From assembly GCA_030428255.1 (NCBI GenBank), contig JAUIBT010000024.1, forward strand, positions 1 to 55,136: a stretch of DNA of 55,136 nt, in the 5' to 3' direction. This DNA is from Alphaproteobacteria bacterium. Its GTDB lineage: Bacteria > Pseudomonadota > Alphaproteobacteria > UBA7985 > JAUIBT01. Positions 35,212-44,910 of this stretch are shown here, piece by piece (the first letter of the stretch is position 1; each line of letters opens with the position of its first letter). The translations under genes were made by a program, and so were the position numbers. Under the pieces are notes generated by a model. The model worked only from the letters and a program-made list of their open reading frames with translations. It was not told the origin of the DNA and searched no databases.

Positions 35212-36513
35212 TTATTCAGCAGCGTTGCTGAACTGCTCTTCTTCGGTCGAGCCGTCCAAAGCGCGGACCGATGACACGCCACCTTGAATGCAGGTTGTGA
35301 CCTTGTCAAAGTAACCCGCACCCACCTCTTGCTGGTGGCTAGAGAAGGTGTAGCCGCGGTCGAGATCGCCGAATTCGCGCTGTTGCAGCTCGACGTAGGC
35401 GGTCATGCCTTCGCGGGCATAGCCGTGCGCCAAATCGAACATGGAGTGCCACATGGAGTGGACACCGGCCAAGGTGATGAACTGGTACTTATAGCCCATG
35501 GCACCCAACTCACGCTGGAACTTAGCGAGGGTGGCGTCGTCCAGGTTCTTCTTCCAGTTGAAAGAGGGCGAGCAGTTGTAGGCCAAAAGCTGGTCCGGGT
35601 ATTCCTTGCGGATCGCTTCGGCAAAGCGGCGCGCTTCGTCCAGGTCGGGCTTGGCGGTCTCGCACCAGACCAGATCGGCGTAAGGCGCGTAGGCCAGACC
35701 ACGAGCAATGGCCTGATCCAAGCCTGGCTTCATGCGATAGAAGCCTTCAGAGGTGCGCTCGCCCGTCACGAAGGGTGCATCATAGGGGTCGATGTCCGAG
35801 GTCATGAGGTCAGCGGCGTTGGCGTCGGTGCGCGCGCACAAGATGGTGGGGACGCCCATGGTGTCGGCTGCAAAGCGGGCTGCGATCAGCTTTTGCACCG
35901 CTTCTTGGGTTGGAACCAGCACCTTGCCGCCCATGTGGCCACACTTCTTAACCGAAGCAAGCTGGTCTTCGAAGTGGACGCCCGCCGCGCCCTTCTCGAT
36001 CATGTTTTTCATCAGCTCGAAGGCGTTCAGAACACCGCCAAAGCCGGCTTCCGCGTCTGCGACGATCGGCAAGAAGTAGTCGATCATGTCCTGCTCGGGC
36101 GTGCCGTTGGACCATTGGATCTCGTCGGCGCGCTTGAAGGCGTGGTTGATGCGCTCAACGACAGTCGGAACGGAATCGACTGGATAGAGCGACTGATCGG
36201 GGTACATGGTGGTACCGGTGTTGTTGTCGGCAGCCACCTGCCAGCCAGACAGATAGATGGCCTTGATGCCAGCTTTGGCTTGCTGCACGGCTTGACCGCC
36301 AGTCAAAGCGCCCAAGCAGGCGACATAATCTTCGGTGTTCACCAAGTCCCACAGCTTCTCGGCGCCGCGACGGGCCAGCGAGTGCTCGGGCTGGAAGGAG
36401 CCGCGCAGGTTGACTACCTCTTCTGCGCTATAGCCGCGCTTGACGTTGGCCCAACGGGGGTTGGTGGCCCACTCTTTTTCCAATTGAGCGATTTGGTCTT
36501 GCTTGCGTGTCAT
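35212..36513 (-). CDS. aceA: Isocitrate lyase
   Basis: 433 residues from ATG 36513 (GGAG upstream, [15 protein letters not shown]); an in-frame start 30 bp earlier is possible. The signature [15 protein letters not shown] holds the catalytic cysteine, and [20 protein letters not shown] and [14 protein letters not shown] are further family blocks. It splits isocitrate into succinate and glyoxylate, opening the glyoxylate shunt for growth on acetate and fatty acids. Malate synthase is not in the window. Divergent from a RamB/ScfR-type regulator that likely controls it through the palindrome at 36601-36617. Confidence 0.96.
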   Translation of the reverse strand: MTRKQDQIAQLEKEWATNPRWANVKRGYSAEEVVNLRGSFQPEHSLARRGAEKLWDLVNTEDYVACLGALTGGQAVQQAKAGIKAIYLSGWQVAADNNTGTTMYPDQSLYPVDSVPTVVERINHAFKRADEIQWSNGTPEQDMIDYFLPIVADAEAGFGGVLNAFELMKNMIEKGAAGVHFEDQLASVKKCGHMGGKVLVPTQEAVQKLIAARFAADTMGVPTILCARTDANAADLMTSDIDPYDAPFVTGERTSEGFYRMKPGLDQAIARGLAYAPYADLVWCETAKPDLDEARRFAEAIRKEYPDQLLAYNCSPSFNWKKNLDDATLAKFQRELGAMGYKYQFITLAGVHSMWHSMFDLAHGYAREGMTAYVELQQREFGDLDRGYTFSSHQQEVGAGYFDKVTTCIQGGVSSVRALDGSTEEEQFSNAAE

Positions 36514-36600
36514 TCTTGTAACTCCGTCCAATCTTGGGTGCATTCGATAGCCCCAGAGTGGCCGAGGCGTTCGCGTCTGACCAGGCGTAGCCGAGTGAGG

Positions 36601-36617
36601 TTGTAAAGACTTTACAA
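36601..36617. promoter_or_regulatory. Perfect palindrome TTGTAAAG-A-CTTTACAA between aceA and its putative regulator
   Basis: 8-bp arms around one base, 88 bp before the aceA start and 123 bp before the regulator start. Related regulators (RamB, PccR) bind TTTGCAAA-like dyads next to genes for acetate or propionate use, so this is a good candidate operator; the pairing is inferred. Confidence 0.7.
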
Positions 36618-36739
36618 AAAATCCGATAGAATTTGTTAATTTGCTGCATGCACGGCCAGTCTTGCGCTACAAAGGGCCCTGTCACCTCTTTCAATCTTTC
36701 CAGATTTACGCCCTCCCGATCAAATCGCCGAGCCGTCCC

Positions 36740-38152
36740 ATGTCCGAAAAGAAGCTCATGCTGGGCCACAAGGTCCGCCGTCTGCGCCGCCAAGAGAATC
36801 TGAGCCAAGCTCAGATGGCCGCCGACCTGGATATTTCGCCCGCATATCTCAACCTGATCGAGCACAACCAACGGCCCGTGTCAGCCCAAGTGCTGATCAA
36901 GCTGGCGGGGGCCTATGACCTGGATCTGGCCAGCTTTGCCAAGGACGATGAAGCCGAGCTGATCCAGCGTTTTTCAGAGATCTTCGCCGATCCCTCCTTG
37001 CAAGAAATCAAGCTCAACAAACAGGATCTACGCGACCTGGCCGCCCTCTCGCCCGAGGTGGTGACCGCCATACAGATCATGTCTGACCGCATCAAGCAGC
37101 AACGCGAGCAACTGCAATCCAGCCAAGCGCAGGAGATGGACCCGACCCAGTTCGAGGCCTACGATCCCAACGGCGAAGTGCGCGATTTCTTCCACGAGCA
37201 CGCCAACCACTTCCCCGATTTGGAGGCCTTGGCAGGCGAAATCCGCAGCGCGGCCGGTTTGGCGACCCCGCGCGACAACAACAAAGCCGTCGAGGCTCTG
37301 TCTAAGCTGCTGGGCATGAGGGTGCAGCTCATGCCAATCCAGGTCATGGGCTCGATCCTGCGCCGCTATGACATTCACCAGCGCCGCCTCATGCTGAACG
37401 AGGTGATGGACCACGCCAGTCAGGCCTTTCAGATCGCCGTGCAGTTGATTTTGGACCAGCACCGCAAGAAGCTGGACGCCGTGCTGGGTCCCTACCCCTT
37501 TCACCACAAGGCCGCGCCCGGCTTGGCGCGCCAGGGCCTGGCCAACTATGCCGCCAGCGCCATCCTCATGCCCTACCAACGCTTCTTGCAGGCCGCTGAG
37601 GAGCTGCGCCACGACATCGACCTGATGTCGCAACGCTTTTGCGTCAAGCGCGAGCAGGTCGCCCATCGCTTGACCACGCTGCAACGCCCGGGGGCCAAGG
37701 GGATTCCCTTCTTTCTGATCCGTATGGATCGGGCAGGCAACGTTTCAAAGCGCTTCGCAGCGGGCGGTTTCCACTTCGCGCGCCAAGGCGGCACCTGTCC
37801 GCGCTGGCACCTGCACGATCCGCCTTCGCCCAGCATGGACATTGGCCGCCAGGTGGTGGAGATGCCCGAAGGCACGCGCTATCTCTCGCTGGCCATTCCC
37901 TGCCGCAAGCCGGGACTGGGCCACCACGAACCCGGCCAGCCCTATATGATCGGTCTGGGGTGTCACCTGGATTTGGCGGACAAACTGGTCTATGCCGATG
38001 GCTTGGACTTGGCCAAGCTGGTGCCGACGCCGATTGGCATCACCTGCCGCCTGTGCGAGCGCTTGTCCTGCACCCACCGCGCTTTCCCGCCGGTCAACCA
38101 CCCTATCGCAGCCGACGAAACCCGCCGCGAGCTGGTGCCCTTTGTGTTTTGA
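36740..38152 (+). CDS. XRE-family short-chain acyl-CoA regulator (RamB/ScfR type)
   Basis: 470 residues from ATG 36740 (MSEKKLMLGHKVRRLRRQENLSQ), giving the normal family length. Residues 9-63 are an XRE helix-turn-helix (LSQAQMAADLDISPAYLNLIEHNQRPVS), followed by an IrrE/ImmA-like domain (about 150-300) and the C-terminal ScfR domain (DUF2083) with a cysteine cluster, CRLCERLSCTHRAFPP. RamB in Corynebacterium and Paracoccus and PccR in Rhodobacter control glyoxylate-cycle or propionyl-CoA genes. The divergent aceA is the obvious target here. The ImmA-like region lacks an intact HExxH that I can see, so peptidase activity is not expected. Confidence 0.9.
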   Translation: MSEKKLMLGHKVRRLRRQENLSQAQMAADLDISPAYLNLIEHNQRPVSAQVLIKLAGAYDLDLASFAKDDEAELIQRFSEIFADPSLQEIKLNKQDLRDLAALSPEVVTAIQIMSDRIKQQREQLQSSQAQEMDPTQFEAYDPNGEVRDFFHEHANHFPDLEALAGEIRSAAGLATPRDNNKAVEALSKLLGMRVQLMPIQVMGSILRRYDIHQRRLMLNEVMDHASQAFQIAVQLILDQHRKKLDAVLGPYPFHHKAAPGLARQGLANYAASAILMPYQRFLQAAEELRHDIDLMSQRFCVKREQVAHRLTTLQRPGAKGIPFFLIRMDRAGNVSKRFAAGGFHFARQGGTCPRWHLHDPPSPSMDIGRQVVEMPEGTRYLSLAIPCRKPGLGHHEPGQPYMIGLGCHLDLADKLVYADGLDLAKLVPTPIGITCRLCERLSCTHRAFPPVNHPIAADETRRELVPFVF

Positions 38153-38241
38153 GGCACGGCGACGAACAGCCTGCCGCTGCTGCAAGCAACAGGCCTGCGC
38201 TCGCCACCCAGCACAGCCGCGGCGCGGCGCGTATCACAAAA

Positions 38242-39609
38242 TCAAAAGAACTCCAGGTGGACGCTGAACAGCCGCTCCACCTTCTTGACCTGATCGGGCT
38301 CGGCGAAGACCACCACCAAATCGCCCGCCTCAATTACCGTATCGGCGCGCGGCAAAATGAAGGTCTCGTCACGCATAATGCCGCCGATCAACACCCGGCG
38401 CGGCAGCCCCGCTGAGCGCAGCGTCTTGCCGACAATCTTCGAGGTCTCAAGCGCCTGCAACTCAAAGACCTCGCCCATGGTGTTGGGCAGTGAATGCACC
38501 GCACGCACCCGCCCACGGCGGATATACTGCAAGATACTGGAGACCGTAATCGAACGCGGGCTGACCACGGTATCAATGCCAAGCTGGCCAATCAGCGAAC
38601 CGTAGGCGTTCTTGTTGACCAGCGAGACCACGCGCAGGCAGCCTGCGCGCTTGGCCAACAGAGCGGCAAGAATATTGACCTCATCATCGTTGGTGACCGC
38701 AACGACGGTCTCAGTTGTTGAGCTGGCCTCGGTCAGGATATCGCTATCCAAGGCATCACCGTGCAACACCACCGAACGCTGGAGCTGTTCGGCCACGGCC
38801 TCGGCGCGCTCCTTATTCGATTCAACCAGTTTGACGCGAATATGGTCGGCCTCTAGCTTTTCAGCCAACTGCGCGCCGATATTGCCCGCACCCAGCACCA
38901 GGACGCGTCGGCTCTCGTCTTCTTCGTGGCCATAGAGCGACAAGAAGCGCTTCAGATGGTCTTGATCAACAACGGCATAGATTTCATCGCCCACCTGCAG
39001 GACTGTGTCTTTGTTGGTGGTCTCAACCTTGTTGTCGCGCACCACCAAGACAATCGTAGCGTGAAGATCGGTGAAGAGATCTGCCAGCTTACGCAGCGGG
39101 TGGCCGGTCATGGCGGTGTCGTCCAACACCGCGACCCCGATCAGGCGAATGCGCCCGCCGACGAAGTTGATGACATCAAAGGCGCCCGGCACCTCCAAGC
39201 GGCGGTGAATGGCTTCGGCCACCTCTTGTTCGGGCGAAATAATGCGGTCGATGGGCAGATTATCGCGGCTGAACAAGCCCGCCCAGCGGCTGGACAAAAA
39301 CGACTTGTCACGAACCCGCGCAATTTTGGTCTGCACGTTGAACAAGGAGTGCGCCACTTGGCAGGCCATCATGTTGACCTCGTCCACTTGGGTCACTGCG
39401 ATCAGCATGTCCGCGTCGGCAGCCCCGGCCTCGTCCAGCACATCGGGTGAGGCTGCGTGCCCCACCACCCCGCGCACATCCAAGGTCTCGGTGGCCTTGG
39501 TGATGAGATCGCGGTTCTTATCGATCAAAGTGACGTGGGTCTCAGGCGAGGCGATATAGCGGGCAATGTTATAGCCAACCTGGCCGGCTCCAGAGATAAT
39601 AACGCGCAT
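38242..39609 (-). CDS. trkA: Trk potassium uptake regulator TrkA
   Basis: 455 residues, ATG at 39609. Two RCK modules: the first begins MRVIISGAGQVGYNIARYIA with an NAD-binding GxGxxG, the second LVLGAGNIGAQLAEKLEADHI near residue 230; each is followed by a TrkA-C domain (FVGGRIRLIGVAVLDD; VFELQALETSKIVGKTL). Binds NAD(H) and gates the TrkH/TrkG potassium channel at the membrane. It follows ntrX by 8 bp as usual in Alphaproteobacteria. hfq, which often comes next, is absent; a convergent regulator gene follows instead. Confidence 0.95.
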   Translation of the reverse strand: MRVIISGAGQVGYNIARYIASPETHVTLIDKNRDLITKATETLDVRGVVGHAASPDVLDEAGAADADMLIAVTQVDEVNMMACQVAHSLFNVQTKIARVRDKSFLSSRWAGLFSRDNLPIDRIISPEQEVAEAIHRRLEVPGAFDVINFVGGRIRLIGVAVLDDTAMTGHPLRKLADLFTDLHATIVLVVRDNKVETTNKDTVLQVGDEIYAVVDQDHLKRFLSLYGHEEDESRRVLVLGAGNIGAQLAEKLEADHIRVKLVESNKERAEAVAEQLQRSVVLHGDALDSDILTEASSTTETVVAVTNDDEVNILAALLAKRAGCLRVVSLVNKNAYGSLIGQLGIDTVVSPRSITVSSILQYIRRGRVRAVHSLPNTMGEVFELQALETSKIVGKTLRSAGLPRRVLIGGIMRDETFILPRADTVIEAGDLVVVFAEPDQVKKVERLFSVHLEFF

Positions 39610-39617
39610 GGCAGCCT

Positions 39618-41012
39618 CTAGACGATGTTGAGGGACTTGAGTTTGCGATGCAGCGCCGAGCGCTCCATGCCGACGAATTGCGCGGTCTTGGTCACGTTGC
39701 CGTTGAAGCGCTTCACCTGGGCCTCCAGATAGGCGCGCTCAAAGGCTTCGCGCGCCTCGCGCAGCGGCAAAGCGATCAGCGAGGAGACCCCGGCCGATCC
39801 GCTGCCGACCGACGGCCCTTCGCCGCTGACTTCGGGGGGCAAAGCATCCAGGCCCACAGGCTCGTCGCTTTCGCCGGTATCCATGATCAACATCCACTCA
39901 ATCGCGTTACGCAACTGGCGCACATTGCCCGGCCAGGCATAGGTGGTCAGGGCCGCATTGGTTGCCTCGTCCAAACTGCGCTTGGGTTGGCCATTGACCT
40001 GAGCAAAATAGGCTAAGAAGTGGTCGGCCAGCATCGCGATATCCTCTGACCGCTCGGCCAATCCAGGTACGTGGACGGGAAAGACCCGCAGGCGGTAATA
40101 GAGATCTTCGCGGAACTCGCCGCTTCGAACCAAGCCTTCAAGGTCGTTCTGCGTGGTGGCCAGCACGCGCACATCCAGCTCAATGCGTTGGGTGCCGCCG
40201 ACCCGCGTAAAGCTCAGGTCTTGCAGCATGCGCACGATCTTGCCTTGGGTGTTGATCGGCATGTCGGCCACTTCGTCCAACAGCAAGGTGCCGCCGTTGG
40301 CGGTCTCAAAGATACCGGCCTTAGAGCGGCCATCGGGGAAGTCTTCGCCGAACAGCTCTTGTTCGATGCGCTCGGGGTGCAAGGTGGCGCAGTTGACCAC
40401 CACGAAGGGGCGATCCGCGCGGCCGGACTGCGCATGGATGGCGCGGGCTACCACTTCTTTGCCCGATCCGGCGGGCCCGGTGATCAAGACCCGGCTTGCT
40501 GAGGGGCCAACCCTTGAAATGGTGTTGCGCAGCGCCTCTATTTGCGGCGAACCACCTTGCAACTCGGTGACATCAGCGGCCTGCAAGCGGGCGCGCAGCG
40601 CGGCGTTTTCGCGCTTGAGCTTCAGGTTCTCCTGAGCGCGGTCCAGCAAGTGATAGATGCGGTCGATGTTGAAGGGTTTTTCGATGAAATCGTAAGCACC
40701 GGTCTGAATGGCCTTGACCGCAGTCTCGATTGTACCGTGGCCCGACATCATGATCACGGTTGTATCGGGCTTGGTGGCTAAGGTGGCCTCTAACACGCCG
40801 ATGCCATCGCGCTTGGAGCCCTCAAGCCAGATGTCTTGCAGCACGATATCGGGTTGGTCCTGTTCGACCTTGGCGATGGCATCCTCGTCGTTGCCGGCTT
40901 CAAACACCTCATAGCCCTCGTCCTCCAGAAGACCTGAGAGGGACAAGCGAATGTCGCGTTCGTCATCGACGATCAAGATGCGGGGTTTTGTGATCAGACT
41001 AGCGAGAGACAT
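39618..41012 (-). CDS. ntrX: Nitrogen regulation response regulator NtrX
   Basis: 464 residues, ATG at 41012. Receiver domain (ILIVDDERDIRLSLSGLLEDEGYEV, phosphoacceptor Asp in IVLQDIWLEGSKRDG), AAA+ domain with Walker A GPAGSGKE and Walker B GGTLLLDEVADMP, and a Fis-type helix-turn-helix at the end (ETAQFVGMERSALHRKLKSL-like). The GAFTGA loop that contacts sigma-54 is absent: the stretch reads ELFGEDFPDGRSKAGIFETANGG, as known for NtrX, so it probably acts without canonical sigma-54 activation. Pairs with NtrY, 24 bp upstream. Confidence 0.95.
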   Translation of the reverse strand: MSLASLITKPRILIVDDERDIRLSLSGLLEDEGYEVFEAGNDEDAIAKVEQDQPDIVLQDIWLEGSKRDGIGVLEATLATKPDTTVIMMSGHGTIETAVKAIQTGAYDFIEKPFNIDRIYHLLDRAQENLKLKRENAALRARLQAADVTELQGGSPQIEALRNTISRVGPSASRVLITGPAGSGKEVVARAIHAQSGRADRPFVVVNCATLHPERIEQELFGEDFPDGRSKAGIFETANGGTLLLDEVADMPINTQGKIVRMLQDLSFTRVGGTQRIELDVRVLATTQNDLEGLVRSGEFREDLYYRLRVFPVHVPGLAERSEDIAMLADHFLAYFAQVNGQPKRSLDEATNAALTTYAWPGNVRQLRNAIEWMLIMDTGESDEPVGLDALPPEVSGEGPSVGSGSAGVSSLIALPLREAREAFERAYLEAQVKRFNGNVTKTAQFVGMERSALHRKLKSLNIV

Positions 41013-41036
41013 GAGCGGCGGTACTAACTTTTAGCA

Positions 41037-43445
41037 TTATGTGATGGACCCGGACGAGTTGGGCCGTGTGGAATCAGACGATAAGGCGGAGTTTGCTTCG
41101 GGCTCGATGATGACCGCTTGCGGGCTGAGCGGGAAGACCAGCCGCACTTGCGCGCCCGACACGGAACCATCTGGGGCCCTGCGGTTGGCCAAGCTGAGCT
41201 GACCTCCATGGTCCTGAACGATCTTTTTGACAATCGCAAGGCCAAGCCCCGTCCCCTTTTCTTTAAAGGTCACATAGGGGTCGGTCAGACGGTCGAGCTG
41301 GTCGGCAGGCAATCCAGGCCCATTATCAACCACGCAGAGCGTCAAGGTCTTGTCGGCTTCATCGCGCTCGACCTTCAAAACAATTTCTGGCTCAAAGGGC
41401 GGCTGGTGATCGTCGGGCAGAGCATTGGCGTAATCGAGCAAAGCATCGGCCGCATTGCGCAGCACGTTGAGCAAGGCTTGGTTGAACAGCCGTGAGTCTA
41501 GGCTCGCCTGGGCGGTCTCCTCAAGGCTCTCAAGCTGATAGCGAATGCTGCGGTGGGCTTGGCTTTCCAGGAACACAGCCTGCTTGCACAGCCCCAGCAC
41601 TTCAACGCGCTCCAGCTTGGGATTGGTCGAGCGGGCAAAGGATGAAAACTCGTCCACCATCTGGCGGATGTCATCGACCTGGCGCACGATGGTGTCGGTG
41701 CAAAGATCAAAGGTCTCAAGCCCCTCGGTCAGTTGCTTGCGATAGCGCCGCTTCAGCCGCTCTGCGGAAAGCTGGATCGGGGTCAGAGGGTTCTTGATTT
41801 CGTGCGCCACGCGACGGGCTACGTCCGACCAGGCCGCGGAGCGTTGCGCTGCCACCAGCTCGGTCACATCGTCAAAGGTCACGATATAGCCCAAGACTTC
41901 GTCCTCCCGGCGTTCTGCCAGGACTGCGGCCTTTAGGGTGAGTTTCTCCAGGTTGCGATTGACCAGCGGCAGTTCTTCGGCGTGGATTTTTGCGGGGCTG
42001 GCGATGGCGCGCTTCAGCAGCTCCGCCAGTTCGGGCACCAAGTCGGCCAGGCCGCGGCCTGCCTCTTTTTCCAGCTCGATTCCCAACAGCTCGGAGCCGC
42101 GACGGTTGGCCAAGCGGATGTTGCCTTGTGGATCTAGGCCAATGACGCCTGCGGATACGCCCGCCAGTACAGCCTCAGTAAAGCGGCGGCGCTCGTCGAG
42201 CTGACTGTTGACGCCCAGAAGGGCGGAGCGTTGGCTCCGAAGTTGGCCAATCATTCGATTAAATGCTTGAATAAGCTTAGAAAACTCGTCCTTGCCACTG
42301 GTGTTCGGCACCGGTATATGCACGTCCAGCCGCCCCGCACCGACCTGATCGGCTGCCTGCATGAGCCAAGAGATCGGCGCTGATATCGACGCCGCGAAGA
42401 ACAGGCCCATGCCGCCCGCCGTCAGAACCAGTGCGGCTGCAATCACGGCAAAAATCATCAGGGCCGAGCGCTGGGTCTGCTCGGTCGAGGCCTCAAGACC
42501 TTCATAGACGCTGGCCGCACGCCGGGTGAGATTGACCCGCGCCAAGACGTCCGGGTCCACTTCCTGCGTCACCAGAAGGTAGAGCGGCAAGCTGATATCG
42601 GGTTTGAGCAGCACCGACACGCGGCTTTGGATCGAACCGGGCAGCGGCACCAGCGCCCCTTCGTCGGCTTGCCTCAAATCCTGAAAGGTGAACTCGACCT
42701 GCCGCGCCTGACTGAAGTCATCGGTACCCGCTTTGGCGATCGGCGCCGTGTCCTGCTGGCCTTGCTGGATTTGGATCAACAAGACCTCGGCGATGTTGCG
42801 CAAGGCAGCCTCTTGATCCATGACGCGGGTCAAACCGACGGTATCCAGCGTGCGCAGCTCCTCGCTGCCCGCCAGGCGCCCGGCCAGAGCTGTCGCGTTG
42901 TTGCGCACGGTATTCTCGCGCTCCGACAGATAGATTTCGGCGATCTTGCGCGATTCCTTGACCGCAGTTGACACGGGCGAAGCAAACCAAGATTGCAGGC
43001 CGAAATTGACCAGCAAAATCGACACAGCCGTCACGGTCACTGTCGGCACCAGCGCGACCAGGCTGAAGAACAGCACCATGCGCAGCAGCAAGCGCCGCCC
43101 AGCACGCGCCACCGCCAAGCCGCCCAGCGAGCGCAAGAAGCGGCGGATCAGCAGCAGGGCCACCACGACAATCAAGCCCAGATCGATCAGCAAGATGGTC
43201 GGCAGGCCCGTGTTCTCGGCGCTGGGCACAAAGCCTTGCGACAAGCGAATAAAGGTCATGTAGCCTGAAATCATCGCCGCCGAGACCAGGAAAGCCAAGA
43301 CCGGCGCTTCCAGCTCGTCAGCCAAGAAAGACTGCAGGCGACGATCCAGAGCGACGCGCGGCAAAGCGATCCTGGTTGCCGCGACCTCCAACAACCGCTT
43401 CAGCGCCGATTGCGCGCTTTGCCACCACTGCTTAGGCCCCGCCAC
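41037..43445 (-). CDS. ntrY: Nitrogen regulation sensor histidine kinase NtrY
   Basis: 802 residues from a GTG at 43445 with GAGGTGAGCC before it; it overlaps the ntrC end by 14 bp. Three N-terminal helices, a periplasmic sensory segment (about 150-330), a further helix, HAMP ([23 protein letters not shown]), a PAS domain ([27 protein letters not shown]), the phosphoacceptor box [25 protein letters not shown], and a catalytic domain ending with [18 protein letters not shown]. With NtrX it responds to nitrogen or redox state. C-terminal tail is polar. Confidence 0.95.
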   Translation of the reverse strand: MAGPKQWWQSAQSALKRLLEVAATRIALPRVALDRRLQSFLADELEAPVLAFLVSAAMISGYMTFIRLSQGFVPSAENTGLPTILLIDLGLIVVVALLLIRRFLRSLGGLAVARAGRRLLLRMVLFFSLVALVPTVTVTAVSILLVNFGLQSWFASPVSTAVKESRKIAEIYLSERENTVRNNATALAGRLAGSEELRTLDTVGLTRVMDQEAALRNIAEVLLIQIQQGQQDTAPIAKAGTDDFSQARQVEFTFQDLRQADEGALVPLPGSIQSRVSVLLKPDISLPLYLLVTQEVDPDVLARVNLTRRAASVYEGLEASTEQTQRSALMIFAVIAAALVLTAGGMGLFFAASISAPISWLMQAADQVGAGRLDVHIPVPNTSGKDEFSKLIQAFNRMIGQLRSQRSALLGVNSQLDERRRFTEAVLAGVSAGVIGLDPQGNIRLANRRGSELLGIELEKEAGRGLADLVPELAELLKRAIASPAKIHAEELPLVNRNLEKLTLKAAVLAERREDEVLGYIVTFDDVTELVAAQRSAAWSDVARRVAHEIKNPLTPIQLSAERLKRRYRKQLTEGLETFDLCTDTIVRQVDDIRQMVDEFSSFARSTNPKLERVEVLGLCKQAVFLESQAHRSIRYQLESLEETAQASLDSRLFNQALLNVLRNAADALLDYANALPDDHQPPFEPEIVLKVERDEADKTLTLCVVDNGPGLPADQLDRLTDPYVTFKEKGTGLGLAIVKKIVQDHGGQLSLANRRAPDGSVSGAQVRLVFPLSPQAVIIEPEANSALSSDSTRPNSSGSIT

Positions 43446-44886
43446 GGCTCACCTCAATTCCCAGATCTTTGATCTTCTTGCGCAGCGTGTTGCGATTGAG
43501 CCCCAGCACCTCGGCGGCCTTGAACTGATTGCCGTGCGTCGCCTTCAAAGTCATGACGATCAGTGGGCGCTCCAATTCGGGCAACACACGATTATACAGG
43601 CCAGGCGAGGGCAAACCGTCCACGTGCTGGTCGAAATAGCTTTGCAGATTGCGGGCGATGGCTGCGCTCAGGCCCTCTTGGTCGTCGGCGCTGTCTTGGC
43701 GCTGTGCGCTGCGTCGCTCGGCTTCCAGCTCGGCACGCACCTGTTGGGCATCGATTTGGTCCTGCGGGTGCAGCACAGCCATGCGGCGCACCAGGTTTTC
43801 CAGCTCGCGCACGTTGCCGTGCCAAGGCTGCTGCTTGAGCAGCTCGAGCGCCTCGCTGCTATAGCGCTTGGGCGGCAGGCCCTCGTCCTGCATTTTGCTG
43901 GCAAAGTGGGTGATCAACAGCGGGATGTCCTCGCTGCGCTCTCGCAAAGGCGGCAAGCGAAGCGGCACAACATTCAAGCGATAGAACAGGTCTTCGCGAA
44001 ACAGCCCTTGCTTGACGAGCTGGCGCAAATCGCGGTGCGTGGCGGCGATCACGCGCACATCGGACTTGATGGCCTCGCGCCCGCCGACGCGGGTAATCTG
44101 TTGCTCTTGCAAGACTCGCAGCAAGCGGGTCTGCGCTTCGGGCGGCATATCGCCGATTTCGTCCAAGAACAGCGTGCCCTTTTGCGCTTGCTCAAACTTG
44201 CCCAGATAGCGCGCCACGGCCCCGGTAAAGGCCCCCTTTTCGTGGCCGAACAGCTCGCTTTCGATCAGGTCCTTAGGGATCGCTCCCATGTTGAGCGCCA
44301 CAAAGGGCCCATTGCGGCGCTTAGAGAAATCGTGCAGCGCGCGGGCTACCAGCTCCTTGCCCGTGCCGCTTTCGCCGCTGACCAGCACCGTCAGATCGGT
44401 CACCACCAAGCGCGACAGGATGCGGTAGATGTCCTGCATGGCCGGAGACCGGCCAATCAAGGGCAGGTCTTCGTCTTCTTGCGCGGCTCCCGGCGCATCG
44501 CTGGAGGGCTCAAAATCAGGTGGCGAGGCCAGAGCGGTCTTCACGTGCCGCAAAAGGTCAGCAATATCAAAGGGTTTTGGCAAGTACTCGAAGGCACCGC
44601 GCTTGCTGGCCTTAACCGCGGTCAACAGCGTGTTTTGCGCCGACATGGCGATGATGCGCAACTGCGGACGCTTGGCGGCGATCTGCGGGATCAGCTCCAG
44701 GCCGTTGCCATCGGGCAGATTGACATCGGTGACGATCAGGTCGCCCAGCCCCTCTTCGACCCACTGCCAAAGCTGGGCGGCCTGGTCGGTGGACTTGATG
44801 TCATAGCCGTCGCGCGTCAGGGCATGGCTGACCACCGTGCGAATGCTCCGGTCGTCTTCAGCCAGCAAAATCAAGCCCTTACTCAT
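43432..44886 (-). CDS. ntrC: Nitrogen regulation response regulator NtrC (NRI)
   Basis: 484 residues, ATG at 44886 behind GAGGGTGAGCC. Receiver with DxN at [14 protein letters not shown]+ sigma-54 domain with Walker A GESGTGKE, the intact GAFTGA motif ([18 protein letters not shown]) and [16 protein letters not shown], then a Fis domain ([33 protein letters not shown]). Activates sigma-54 promoters of nitrogen-assimilation genes when phosphorylated by NtrB. 22 bp after ntrB. Confidence 0.97.
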   Translation of the reverse strand: MSKGLILLAEDDRSIRTVVSHALTRDGYDIKSTDQAAQLWQWVEEGLGDLIVTDVNLPDGNGLELIPQIAAKRPQLRIIAMSAQNTLLTAVKASKRGAFEYLPKPFDIADLLRHVKTALASPPDFEPSSDAPGAAQEDEDLPLIGRSPAMQDIYRILSRLVVTDLTVLVSGESGTGKELVARALHDFSKRRNGPFVALNMGAIPKDLIESELFGHEKGAFTGAVARYLGKFEQAQKGTLFLDEIGDMPPEAQTRLLRVLQEQQITRVGGREAIKSDVRVIAATHRDLRQLVKQGLFREDLFYRLNVVPLRLPPLRERSEDIPLLITHFASKMQDEGLPPKRYSSEALELLKQQPWHGNVRELENLVRRMAVLHPQDQIDAQQVRAELEAERRSAQRQDSADDQEGLSAAIARNLQSYFDQHVDGLPSPGLYNRVLPELERPLIVMTLKATHGNQFKAAEVLGLNRNTLRKKIKDLGIEVSRGGA

Positions 44887-44910
44887 GGCTCACCCTCATG
44901 GCTCACCCTC
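44885..44910. repeat. 13-bp tandem duplication at the ntrC start
   Basis: Two exact copies of ATGGCTCACCCTC (plus strand) at 44885-44897 and 44898-44910. On the coding strand this duplicates the GAGGGTGAGCC-ATG ribosome site plus start codon; the upstream ATG is out of frame and stops within a few codons. Confidence 0.9.
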
